DNA from: Lachnospiraceae bacterium
GTDB taxonomy: Bacteria > Bacillota > Clostridia > Lachnospirales > Lachnospiraceae
Reading direction: 5' to 3'
Length of the DNA stretch: 64,000 bases
Assembly (NCBI GenBank): GCA_016286035.1
Contig: JAEERY010000016.1
Location: 1-64,000, forward strand
Positions 51,385 to 59,088 of the stretch are shown one piece after another (within the stretch, counting starts at the first letter, position 1; each line of letters opens with the position of its first letter). The translations under genes were made by a program, and so were the position numbers. The notes below the pieces were generated by a model, which had not been told where the DNA came from, made no database searches, and saw nothing but the letters and a program-made list of their open reading frames with translations.

Positions 51385-53236
51385 TATACAGGAAGAATTA
51401 AAGAAACTCCCCCATGAACCGGGGGTGTACATTATGCATGATAAGAGCGATGCGATCATCTATGTGGGTAAAGCGAAAGACCTGCATAGTCGCGTACGCT
51501 CTTATTTTCGTGAGAATATCGGAAGAGGCCCGTGGATAGACCGTATGGTCAGGCTCATTACATATTTTGAATACATAGTGACCGATTCCGAACTCGAATC
51601 CCTTGTGCTTGAGAATAACCTTATAAAAGAGCATCGTCCAAAGTACAACACCATGCTCGTGGATGACAAGACCTATCCTTATATAAAAGTGACGGTTGAT
51701 GACGAATTTCCGAAGATCGTGCTGACAAGAAAGGTAAAGAAGGACAGAGCAAGGTATTTTGGACCATATACGAGTGCTCTTGCCGTAAGGGATACTATAG
51801 AGCTGGTAAACAAGATATATAAACTGAGGACATGTAACAAGTACATCAAAGAAGGTCAGGTAAATGACAGACCCTGTTTAAACTATCACATGGGTCTTTG
51901 CATGGCACCTTGCAGGGGAAATATATCAGCAGGCGATTATTCAAAGAGTGTGGATGAGGCATTGTCTTTCCTTGGAGGAAATGTTAAAGACGTTCTGGCA
52001 GATCTTGAGAAAAAGATGTTAAAACAGTCTGAGGATTTATTGTTTGAAGAGGCGGCCTCGACCAGGGATCTGATAGCCAGTATAAAACACACGACCCAGA
52101 AACAGAAGATAACCGACAGCGACCTTGATGACAAGGATGTGATCGCCATGTCAAAAAGCGAATCGGATGCTGTTGTCCAGGTATTCTTTATCAGGGCTGG
52201 AAAACTGATAGGGCGTGAACACTTCTATATGAAGGGTGTGGAGGACAGACAGCCCCAGGGCATAATGGAAGACTTTGTAAAGCAGTTTTATGCGGGTACC
52301 CCGTTCATACCAAAAGAGATCATGCTTCAGTACGATATAGATGATGTCGAACTTTTGGAAAGCTGGCTGAGTGATAAAAGAGGCAGCAGGACATATATCA
52401 GGATACCAAAGGCCGGAAAGAAGGAAAAACTGGTCGAACTTGCCGCTAAAAATGCGGATCTTATACTTTCGAGAGATAAAGAGAGGATAAAGAAGGAAGA
52501 GGGCAGAACGATAGGTGCCGTAAAGGAGATCGAGGAAATAACCGGTATAAAAGGCATCAACCGTATGGAAGCATTTGATATATCCAATATCAGCGGATTT
52601 GAAAATGTGGGTTCCATGGTGGTATTCGAAAAAGGCCGTCCGAAGAAGAGCGACTACAGGAAGTTTAAGATTAAGACAGTCAGCGGTCCGGATGATTACG
52701 CCTGCATGAGAGAAGTCCTTACAAGACGATTCCTTCACGGCATGGAGGAAGCAAAGAACATCGAGGACAGTGAGTACGGAAGCTTTACGAGATTTCCGGA
52801 TCTGCTACTTATGGATGGCGGAAGAGGACAGGTGAACATAGCGCTTCAGGTTTTGGGAGAGCTTCATCTGGATATTCCGGTATGCGGTATGGTAAAGGAT
52901 GACAATCACAATACCAGAGGGCTTTATTACAACAATGTCGAGCTGCCGATGGATACCCACAGCGAAGGATTCAAACTGATAACAAGGGTGCAGGATGAAG
53001 CACACAGATTTGCCATAGAGTTCCACAGATCATTAAGGAGCAAGGATCAGGTAAGGTCTGTGCTTGACAACATACCCGGAGTCGGAGAGACAAGAAGGAA
53101 AGCTCTCATGAAGCATTTTGACAGCATAGATCAGATAAGATCGGCGGATGCAGAAACGCTCTCAAAAGTGCCCGGGATACCCAAAAACGTGGCTCAAGAT
53201 ATATATTCTTTTTTCCACGACGATATGTTAAAATGA
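51368..53236 (+). CDS. uvrC: Excinuclease ABC subunit C
   Basis: A 622-residue nucleotide excision repair nuclease. It has an N-terminal GIY-YIG domain ([22 protein letters not shown]), a UVR region (about 205-240), the C-terminal RNase H-like nuclease ([32 protein letters not shown]) and tandem helix-hairpin-helix motifs at the end ([28 protein letters not shown]). It makes both incisions around UvrAB-marked lesions. The start overlaps ftsH by 17 bases with GAGGAAACG upstream, so translation is coupled. Confidence 0.97.
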   Translation: MEKLFDIQEELKKLPHEPGVYIMHDKSDAIIYVGKAKDLHSRVRSYFRENIGRGPWIDRMVRLITYFEYIVTDSELESLVLENNLIKEHRPKYNTMLVDDKTYPYIKVTVDDEFPKIVLTRKVKKDRARYFGPYTSALAVRDTIELVNKIYKLRTCNKYIKEGQVNDRPCLNYHMGLCMAPCRGNISAGDYSKSVDEALSFLGGNVKDVLADLEKKMLKQSEDLLFEEAASTRDLIASIKHTTQKQKITDSDLDDKDVIAMSKSESDAVVQVFFIRAGKLIGREHFYMKGVEDRQPQGIMEDFVKQFYAGTPFIPKEIMLQYDIDDVELLESWLSDKRGSRTYIRIPKAGKKEKLVELAAKNADLILSRDKERIKKEEGRTIGAVKEIEEITGIKGINRMEAFDISNISGFENVGSMVVFEKGRPKKSDYRKFKIKTVSGPDDYACMREVLTRRFLHGMEEAKNIEDSEYGSFTRFPDLLLMDGGRGQVNIALQVLGELHLDIPVCGMVKDDNHNTRGLYYNNVELPMDTHSEGFKLITRVQDEAHRFAIEFHRSLRSKDQVRSVLDNIPGVGETRRKALMKHFDSIDQIRSADAETLSKVPGIPKNVAQDIYSFFHDDMLK

Positions 53237-53281
53237 TACTCGTAGGCTAACTTTCATATCATTTTCTTAAGGGAGACATAT

Positions 53282-54220
53282 ATGGCAAGTGTAAAATTAA
53301 GTGAGATCATCGAAAGGATGAAGCTTGAGAATCTTACACCTGAGATAGATATCAGCAAGTCTAAGATTACTCAGCCGGATATTAACAGACCTGCTCTTCA
53401 GATGGCAGGATATTTTGAACATTATGAAGCGACAAGACTGCAGATAATCGGTTTTGTCGAATATACCTATATGCAGAGTATGGAGCCTGAGATGCAGAAG
53501 GACATATATGACAAGCTCTTGTCTTATCCCATTCCAGCTATCATCTTCTGCAGAGAGCTCATCCCCGATGAGCTGTTTATAAAGACTGCAAAGGAAAAGG
53601 GAGTTCCGCTCCTTATGACAAAGAAGGCTACCAGTGCATTTACCGCTGAGATCATCAGATGGTTAAACGTAAAGCTTGCACCCTGCATCACTGTTCACGG
53701 TGTTTTGGTCGATGTTTACGGCGAAGGTCTTCTCATAACAGGCGAGAGCGGTATCGGTAAATCCGAGGCTGCACTTGAGCTCATCAAGCGTGGACACCGT
53801 CTTGTAACAGATGACGTTGTTGAGATAAGAAAGGTATCAGACGAGACACTTATCGGAACCGCACCTGCAGTAACAAAGCACTTTATTGAGCTTCGCGGTA
53901 TCGGTATCGTAGATGTTAAGACTTTGTTTGGTGTATCCAGCGTTAAGGAGACACAGAACATCGACCTGGTCATCAAGCTTGAGGACTGGGATAAGGATAA
54001 GGAGTACGACAGACTTGGTCTGGAGGAAGAATATATAGAATATCTCGGTAACAAAGTTGTGTGTCACAGCATACCTATCCGTCCGGGACGAAATCTTGCG
54101 ATCATCTGCGAATCTGCAGCTGTTAATCACAGACAGAAGAAGATGGGTTACAATGCGGCCCAGGTATTGTATGAGCGTGTTCAGGCATCTTTGGCACAGA
54201 GACGAGAGGAAGAGGATTGA
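53282..54220 (+). CDS. hprK: HPr kinase/phosphorylase
   Basis: A 312-residue bifunctional enzyme that phosphorylates and dephosphorylates Ser46 of HPr or Crh. The N-terminal domain (1-130) precedes the P-loop GESGIGKS at 154-161. The HprK signature follows: RGHRLVTDDVVEIRK and FIELRGIGIVDVKTLFGVSSVKETQNIDLVI, and then the C-terminal motif RPGRNLAIICESAAVN. All catalytic residues of the family appear present. Codon choice is biased, as in highly expressed genes. It begins a cluster ending in an HPr-like gene, so its protein substrate is encoded 3 kb downstream. Confidence 0.97.
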   Translation: MASVKLSEIIERMKLENLTPEIDISKSKITQPDINRPALQMAGYFEHYEATRLQIIGFVEYTYMQSMEPEMQKDIYDKLLSYPIPAIIFCRELIPDELFIKTAKEKGVPLLMTKKATSAFTAEIIRWLNVKLAPCITVHGVLVDVYGEGLLITGESGIGKSEAALELIKRGHRLVTDDVVEIRKVSDETLIGTAPAVTKHFIELRGIGIVDVKTLFGVSSVKETQNIDLVIKLEDWDKDKEYDRLGLEEEYIEYLGNKVVCHSIPIRPGRNLAIICESAAVNHRQKKMGYNAAQVLYERVQASLAQRREEED

Positions 54221-55155
54221 TGAAGAAATATGTATTCGGTGTTGATGTAGGCGGCACCACGGTTAAGATCGGACTGTTCAGTCCCGAAGGAGAGATCAGG
54301 GAAAAGTGGGAGATACCGACACGAAAGGAAGACAACGGAGATCATATAATCGCCGATATTGCCGACAGCATTAAGGATAAGATGAATGCTCACGGTATTG
54401 ACAGAACGGACGTCATAGGTATAGGACTCGGTGTTCCGGGACCCGTAAAGGAAGATGGAACCGTATTGCTGGCAGCAAACCTTGGATGGGGCAAGAGAAA
54501 TATCGCCATGGAACTCTTTGATATCATAAAGATCCCAGTTATGGCGGGCAATGATGCCAATGTAGCAGCACTCGGAGAGATGTGGCGCGGAGGCGGAAGA
54601 GGTTACAAGAACATGGTTGCCGTAACACTCGGAACAGGTGTAGGCGGCGGTATCATCATTGGCGGAAAGATCTTAAGCGGTGCTACTGGCGCAGGCGGAG
54701 AGATAGGTCATATCCACCTTGATGACAATGAGACTGATACATGCGGATGCGGAGGACACGGTTGTCTTGAGCAGTATGCTTCTGCAACAGGTGTAGTGCG
54801 TATCGCGAATAAGAAGCTGGCCGGAACCGATAAACCCAGTCTTTTAAGAGATACTGAAGTATCTGCAAAGAGTGTCTGGGATGCCGTTAAGGAAGGTGAC
54901 GAATTGGCAATAGAGGTTGCGAATGTTTACGGAGAATATCTCGGTAAGGGACTCGCAGCAGTGGCAGATGTGGTAAATCCTGATGTATTTGTTATCGGTG
55001 GCGGAGTTTCCAAAGCCGGCGATATCCTGATTGATTACATGAAGCCATATTTTGAGAAATATGTTTTCCCCGGAGCAAAAGGAGCAAAATTCACACTTGC
55101 GCTTCTGGGAAATGACGCAGGAATATACGGAGCAGCAAAATTGGTTCTTGAATAA
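54220..55155 (+). CDS. ROK family glucokinase
   Basis: 311 residues from ATG 54220, whose A is the last base of the hprK stop codon. The phosphate loop is VDVGGTTVKIGLF, the second ATP loop is GTGVGGGIIIGGK, and the zinc-binding ROK motif is GHIHLDD..CGCGGHGCLEQYAS with catalytic Asp in GNDANVAALGE. It probably phosphorylates glucose to glucose 6-phosphate. Clustering with hprK fits a strain that relies on ABC import plus kinases, where catabolite signalling depends on glycolytic intermediates. Regulatory ROK proteins also carry an HTH, which is absent here. Confidence 0.94.
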   Translation: MKKYVFGVDVGGTTVKIGLFSPEGEIREKWEIPTRKEDNGDHIIADIADSIKDKMNAHGIDRTDVIGIGLGVPGPVKEDGTVLLAANLGWGKRNIAMELFDIIKIPVMAGNDANVAALGEMWRGGGRGYKNMVAVTLGTGVGGGIIIGGKILSGATGAGGEIGHIHLDDNETDTCGCGGHGCLEQYASATGVVRIANKKLAGTDKPSLLRDTEVSAKSVWDAVKEGDELAIEVANVYGEYLGKGLAAVADVVNPDVFVIGGGVSKAGDILIDYMKPYFEKYVFPGAKGAKFTLALLGNDAGIYGAAKLVLE

Positions 55156-55164
55156 CGGAGTAAT

Positions 55165-56082
55165 ATGGTAGATCCGGCAATCATCGAACAGATCAAATGC
55201 ATAGTGACCCCCGAAAATGTCCGTATTGACGAGCCGATGAGCTTACATACGACTTTCAGGATAGGCGGACCCGCAGATGTCTTTGTTGAGATAATCAACG
55301 AACATGAGATCTCGCGGCTTATCGATCTGCTTAAAAGCAAGGATGTGCCGTATTTTATCATCGGGAACGGAAGCAACCTTCTCGTATCGGACAAAGGCTA
55401 CAGAGGTGTGATCATTGAGATAGGATCAGGTTACAGCGGTTTAAGGATGATGGATGACATCATAGTCGCCAAAGCAGGAACCACCATGTCAAAACTGTCG
55501 CATTTCGCTATGGAGAATGAATTGACAGGACTTGAATTTGCAGGCGGCATACCCGGAACTGTGGGTGGCGGTATGATCATGAATGCCGGAGCATACGGCG
55601 GAGAGATGCGCCAGGTCGCATACAGAGTAAAGGTCATAATGCCTGATGGACAGGTAAAATATCTGACAAATGCCGAGATGGGGTTTGAATACAGGAATTC
55701 AAGGGCAAAAAGGGAAGGCTATATCGTACTTCAGGCGGAATTTATGCTTCATCACGGGGACAGACAGGTGATAGAAGGCATAATGCGCGATCTGACCGCA
55801 AAACGCAAGGAGAAGCAGCCTCTTGAATATCCTTCTGCAGGCTCCACATTTAAGAGACCTCAGGGTTATTACGCAGGTAAGCTCATATCAGATTCCGGAC
55901 TTAAGGGCTTTACGATAGGAGGAGCTCAGGTATCGGAAAAACATGCAGGCTTTTTGATCAATACCAAAGATGCGACGGCAAAAGATATGTATGATCTTAT
56001 CGCGAAGGTTAAAAAGGAAGTTCACACCCGTTTCGGTGTAACTCTTGAGCCTGAGGTAATATTCCTAGGGGATTTTGATTGA
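55165..56082 (+). CDS. murB: UDP-N-acetylenolpyruvoylglucosamine reductase
   Basis: A 305-residue FAD enzyme of type IIa (no tyrosine loop insertion) that makes UDP-N-acetylmuramate for peptidoglycan. FAD-binding segments are visible: HTTFRIGGPADVFVE, IIGNGSNLLVSDKGYRG and GIPGTVGGGMIMNAGAYGGEM. The active-site Ser is in YPSAGSTFKRP and the Glu in LEPEVIFLG. Start ATG 55165, nine bases after the glucokinase stop. The stop is followed one base later by whiA, so rapZ and yvcK are missing from the position they often occupy. Confidence 0.96.
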   Translation: MVDPAIIEQIKCIVTPENVRIDEPMSLHTTFRIGGPADVFVEIINEHEISRLIDLLKSKDVPYFIIGNGSNLLVSDKGYRGVIIEIGSGYSGLRMMDDIIVAKAGTTMSKLSHFAMENELTGLEFAGGIPGTVGGGMIMNAGAYGGEMRQVAYRVKVIMPDGQVKYLTNAEMGFEYRNSRAKREGYIVLQAEFMLHHGDRQVIEGIMRDLTAKRKEKQPLEYPSAGSTFKRPQGYYAGKLISDSGLKGFTIGGAQVSEKHAGFLINTKDATAKDMYDLIAKVKKEVHTRFGVTLEPEVIFLGDFD

Positions 56083-56083
56083 T

Positions 56084-57034
56084 ATGTCATTTTCATATGA
56101 TGTAAAAGAAGAGATGGCAAAGCATACGAGCAGTGCCAGACATTGCCAGATAGCGGAACTGTCCGCTATCGTCGCTTTTTGCGGAAACTTAAGGAAAGAA
56201 AACGGCAAAGATGCTCTTGTGATAAGCATGGACCGTGAATCTCTTTTCAGAAAATGCTTTACTTTGCTGAAGAAAACATATAATATAGATGATGCGTCTG
56301 CCAGAGTATTACCCGGCAAGGGAGATTCGAACGGCAGATATGAGATAGTAATAACGGATTACGATAAAGTCTGGGATATATTCAAAGGGCTTAAGCTTAT
56401 AGACAGGGAATCCCGTTTTCTTGGATTTTCCCACAGTACGGATCCCTTACTTATTAAGAATGCCTGTTGCAGAAGATCATATTTAAGAGGAGTATTTTTG
56501 TGTGCGGGCTCGATGAGCGATCCGGGCAAAGGATATCATCTTGAGATGGTCTGCGAGAGCAGTGAGCAGGCAAAGCAGATAGCACAGGTACTGTTAACCT
56601 TCGAAATTGAAGCAAAAACCATTTGCCGAAAGAAGTATTTTGTTGTATATATTAAAGAAGGTAGCGCAATAGTTGAGTTTTTGGGACTGTGTGAGGCACA
56701 TGTTTCCCTGATGGAATTTGAGAATCGCCGTATTTTAAAGGAGATGAGCAATTCCATAAACAGAAAAGTCAACTGTGAGACTGCGAACATAGCAAAGACA
56801 GTACGAGCAGCGAACAGACAGGTAGAGGATATCCTCTATTTACAAAAGGTATATGGGTTTCATAAGTTGCCGGGCAGCTTAAGAGAGATGGCACAGGTCA
56901 GATTGGATAATCCTGATGCCACACTACAGGAATTGGGTAAGTTACTGGATCCGCCGGTGGGTAAGAGCGGTGTGAACCATAGGTTGCGAAAGCTAAGCGA
57001 ATTAGCAGATGAGAGGAGAAGTTATGATCAGTAA
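56084..57034 (+). CDS. whiA: DNA-binding protein WhiA
   Basis: A 316-residue regulator starting at ATG 56084, one base after the murB stop; a TTG at 56075 is also open. N-terminal LAGLIDADG-like domain (SFSYDVKEEMAKHTSSARHCQIAELSAIVAF, RRSYLRGVFLCAGSMSDPGKGYHLEMV) and C-terminal helix-turn-helix (SLREMAQVRLDNPDATLQELGKLLDPPVGKSGVNHRLRKL). WhiA influences cell division, chromosome segregation and, in Bacillus, metabolism. It is genetically linked to crh/ptsH in Firmicutes, as here. The stop overlaps the HPr-like start by 11 bases. Confidence 0.95.
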   Translation: MSFSYDVKEEMAKHTSSARHCQIAELSAIVAFCGNLRKENGKDALVISMDRESLFRKCFTLLKKTYNIDDASARVLPGKGDSNGRYEIVITDYDKVWDIFKGLKLIDRESRFLGFSHSTDPLLIKNACCRRSYLRGVFLCAGSMSDPGKGYHLEMVCESSEQAKQIAQVLLTFEIEAKTICRKKYFVVYIKEGSAIVEFLGLCEAHVSLMEFENRRILKEMSNSINRKVNCETANIAKTVRAANRQVEDILYLQKVYGFHKLPGSLREMAQVRLDNPDATLQELGKLLDPPVGKSGVNHRLRKLSELADERRSYDQ

Positions 57035-57278
57035 GGAAATTACCATCCGTCTGGAGAATGGTCTTGAAGCCAGACCTGTGGCCCTTCTTGTCCAGGTAGC
57101 GAGCCAGTTTGACAGTTCCGTTTATCTTGAGACAGGAGACAAGAGAGTCAATGCCAAGAGTATCATGGGTATGATGAGTCTCGGTCTTGATCTTGGTGAG
57201 AAGGTCAACGTAGTGGTTGACGGCGCTGACGAGAGCGATGCACTTACAGGTATCGAGAACTATCTCAGCGGTCGATAG
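57024..57278 (+). CDS. HPr-like catabolite regulator with Glu15 (Crh-type)
   Basis: 84 residues from ATG 57024 (GAGAGGAG upstream), overlapping whiA by 11 bases. It is a complete HPr fold. The site that is usually GIHARP with phospho-His15 reads GLEARP, so position 15 is Glu. Ser46 is present in NAKSIMGMMSLGL, the HprK site and its hydrophobic docking surface. A protein that keeps Ser46 but loses His15 cannot carry phosphate from enzyme I; Bacillus Crh has Gln15 and works purely as a CcpA co-regulator. By the same reasoning this should be a dedicated catabolite regulator for the hprK product upstream. Confidence 0.92.
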   Translation: MISKEITIRLENGLEARPVALLVQVASQFDSSVYLETGDKRVNAKSIMGMMSLGLDLGEKVNVVVDGADESDALTGIENYLSGR

Positions 57279-57288
57279 GATCATATAA

Positions 57289-57322
57289 AAATAAAGCAGG
57301 CATTTGCCTGCTTTATTTTTGT
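57289..57322. terminator. Bidirectional terminator after the HPr-like gene
   Basis: A perfect 13-bp stem AAATAAAGCAGGC / GCCTGCTTTATTT with loop ATTT and T runs on both sides. It ends the hprK cluster and the convergent GNAT gene. Confidence 0.93.
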
Positions 57323-57327
57323 CTTTA

Positions 57328-58182
57328 TCACAGCTCCAAAACCCAGCGTTCATGTAGCTGTTCGTTTATCGTATATCGTCCGCATTCGCGGAAACCCAGC
57401 TTGTCAAGAAGCGCTATGGAAGGCTCATTCTCAATTCTTACGAATGAGTGGATGCGCTTAAATCCATGTTCTTTCTTTCCGTACTCGATGGATGCACTGC
57501 AGGTTTCATAAGCATACCCGCGTCTCCATTGTTTCGGGTCTATAACAAATCCGAGTTCGGGATCCTCAAAGCCCGGTCTGTAATTAAATCCAACCCTTCC
57601 TATCAGATTTCCGGAGAATTTATCTTCTATGAGCCAGGTCCCGAAGCCGTAGAAATGATACATGTTCTTAACATAATCCTTGATATAATCAAGTTCATGC
57701 ATACGGTTTTCGAACAGATCCTCCGTATACTGACATATCCGTTTATCTTTGTACAGATCATACAGATCATTAAGATCATCGGGACACATTTCACGGATCT
57801 TGCATCTTTCGGTATCCATCACATGCCAGGGAATATCCGCATAGCGCTGCCAGTATTTTATAAAGTAATGCCAGTCGACTTCAGTGAAGTCTTCAAGCGC
57901 ATATCTGATGGAAAAATGAGCATCCTTGTTATCACGATGGAATATCGCGACAACATAATATCCTGCATTCAAAAAAGCATGAGCCAGTTCCGGAACATCA
58001 CAAAGGATAAGGCAGTTTTGTGGTGTCATATTCTTGGGAGGCAGGAACTTTTCTATTGAATGATAAGGGACCTGGAATATCTTTATACCGTGATAAGCCA
58101 GATCGGCAATCAGTTCCTGCGGTATCGGAACAAAATGATCTATTGTGACATAGTATATGGCTCTTAACAATTTTGAACGCAT
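57328..58182 (-). CDS. Two-domain GNAT family N-acetyltransferase
   Basis: 284 residues. The C-terminal half (about 120-284) is a GNAT domain of the RimJ/RimL type: CKIREMCPDDLNDLYDLY at the start, acetyl-CoA motif WRRGYAYETCSASIEYG and FVRIENEPSIALLDKLGF. The N-terminal 115 residues (CLILCDVPELAHAFLNAGYYVVAIFHRD) look like a degenerate Rossmann/HAD-like fold: a nucleophile-like DxP and a second strand, but no full HAD signature. The two-domain form recurs in Lachnospiraceae by recollection. Substrate unknown. The ribosome site at the ATG is weak. Confidence 0.82.
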   Translation of the reverse strand: MRSKLLRAIYYVTIDHFVPIPQELIADLAYHGIKIFQVPYHSIEKFLPPKNMTPQNCLILCDVPELAHAFLNAGYYVVAIFHRDNKDAHFSIRYALEDFTEVDWHYFIKYWQRYADIPWHVMDTERCKIREMCPDDLNDLYDLYKDKRICQYTEDLFENRMHELDYIKDYVKNMYHFYGFGTWLIEDKFSGNLIGRVGFNYRPGFEDPELGFVIDPKQWRRGYAYETCSASIEYGKKEHGFKRIHSFVRIENEPSIALLDKLGFRECGRYTINEQLHERWVLEL

Positions 58183-58223
58183 TTTTCTTTAAAATTCCCT
58201 TTTTATAGGTTAAAATCAAATAA

Positions 58224-58253
58224 GTGACAAAGGTTAAAACCTAATAACATAAT
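58224..58253 (+). promoter_or_regulatory. Putative promoter of the cyclophilin gene
   Basis: GTGACA (58224-58229) and CATAAT (58248-58253) are spaced by 18 bp. A palindrome-like AGGTTAAAACCT sits in the spacer and could bind a regulator. Confidence 0.45.
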
Positions 58254-58286
58254 AAATCAATTAAAGACGAAAGGAAATAGAAATCT

Positions 58287-58808
58287 ATGGCACAGAATCC
58301 TATAGTTACTATCACGATGGCAAACGGAGATGTTATGAAGGCGGAGCTCTATCCCGAGATCGCACCCCAGTCTGTTAACAATTTCATCAGCCTTATAAAC
58401 AAGAAGTTTTATGACGGACTTATATTCCACAGAGTCATAAAGGGATTTATGATCCAGGGAGGATGTCCCGACGGAACAGGTATGGGTGGTCCCGGATACA
58501 GCATAAAAGGTGAATTTGCACAGAATGGATTTGCAAATGATCTGAAGCATACTGAAGGCGTTCTTTCAATGGCAAGAGCAATGCATCCCGATTCTGCAGG
58601 CTCACAGTTCTTTATCATGCATAAGACTTCGCCCCATCTTGACGGAAGCTATGCAGCATTTGGTAAGATCACGGAAGGTATGGATATCGTAAACAAGATA
58701 GCCGAGACTAAGACCGACTGGAACGACAGACCGCTTGAGGATCAGAAGATCTCAACGATCACCGTTGAGACTTTCGGTGTGGACTATCCCGAAGCAGATC
58801 ATGTATAG
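58287..58808 (+). CDS. Cyclophilin-type peptidyl-prolyl cis-trans isomerase
   Basis: A 173-residue single-domain cyclophilin without a signal peptide. The catalytic segment FHRVIKGFMIQGGCPDGTGMGGPGY has the Arg and Gln of the active site. AGSQFFIMHKTSPHLDGSYAAFGKITEG is the other family signature. It accelerates proline isomerisation in cytoplasmic protein folding. Monocistronic, with GAAAGGA upstream of the ATG. Confidence 0.95.
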   Translation: MAQNPIVTITMANGDVMKAELYPEIAPQSVNNFISLINKKFYDGLIFHRVIKGFMIQGGCPDGTGMGGPGYSIKGEFAQNGFANDLKHTEGVLSMARAMHPDSAGSQFFIMHKTSPHLDGSYAAFGKITEGMDIVNKIAETKTDWNDRPLEDQKISTITVETFGVDYPEADHV

Positions 58809-58851
58809 GATTAAATTGCAAAATCTGACATAAACAGCAAAAAAGTACGGA

Positions 58852-58884
58852 AACAGGCGCCTTTCGGGGCGCTTGTTCATATTT
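58852..58884 (+). terminator. GC-rich hairpin after the cyclophilin gene
   Basis: A 10-bp stem AACAGGCGCC / GGCGCTTGTT (one G-T pair) with a short loop. Only scattered T follow, so it may be a weak terminator or an mRNA-stabilising hairpin. Confidence 0.5.
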
Positions 58885-58917
58885 CGTTAACAATTAATTA
58901 ACGGTAAGTTAATTAAC
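58885..58917. repeat. AT-rich TTAATTAAC repeats
   Basis: CGTTAAC is followed by AATTAATTAAC (58892-58902) and the perfect palindrome GTTAATTAAC (58908-58917), so TTAATTAAC occurs twice 16 bases apart. It lies in the longest intergenic stretch of the window (58809-59088). It could be a binding site for an unknown regulator. Confidence 0.4.
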
Positions 58918-59005
58918 ATAACATTATTTAGACAAATTCCTACTTTACAATACTAACTATAGAGAGAGACATTCACAGTTAAATAAATAACTTTTTCATA
59001 ATAAA

Positions 59006-59034
59006 ATGCCAAGTACACAGAGTGTACTTGGCAT
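59006..59034 (+). other. Strong 13-bp hairpin upstream of the flippase gene
   Basis: ATGCCAAGTACAC / GTGTACTTGGCAT is a perfect 13-bp inverted repeat with loop AGA. It is followed two bases later by a second hairpin with a T run, so it may be part of a leader or small RNA. The preceding 90 bp contain no gene. Confidence 0.6.
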
Positions 59035-59035
59035 C

Positions 59036-59058
59036 CTCCCATTTATGGGGGTTTTTTT
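59036..59058 (+). terminator. Terminator or attenuator in front of the flippase gene
   Basis: CCTCCCAT / ATGGGGG with loop TT is followed by seven T. It closes any transcript that includes the preceding 13-bp hairpin. Confidence 0.75.
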
Positions 59059-59074
59059 ATTTTACGGGATAATC

Positions 59075-59080
59075 TATAAT
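59075..59080 (+). promoter_or_regulatory. -10 box immediately before the flippase start codon
   Basis: A perfect TATAAT ends eight bases before ATG 59089. No good -35 is seen (the position 17 bp upstream is the T run of the terminator). Transcription would begin at or almost at the start codon. Confidence 0.45.
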
Positions 59081-59088
59081 ACTTGTGT

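Noticed and set aside
57448-58059. 203-codon plus-strand frame opposite the GNAT gene
   Set aside because: It is the shadow of the GNAT coding sequence. There is no family match, and it is on the strand that the bidirectional terminator separates.
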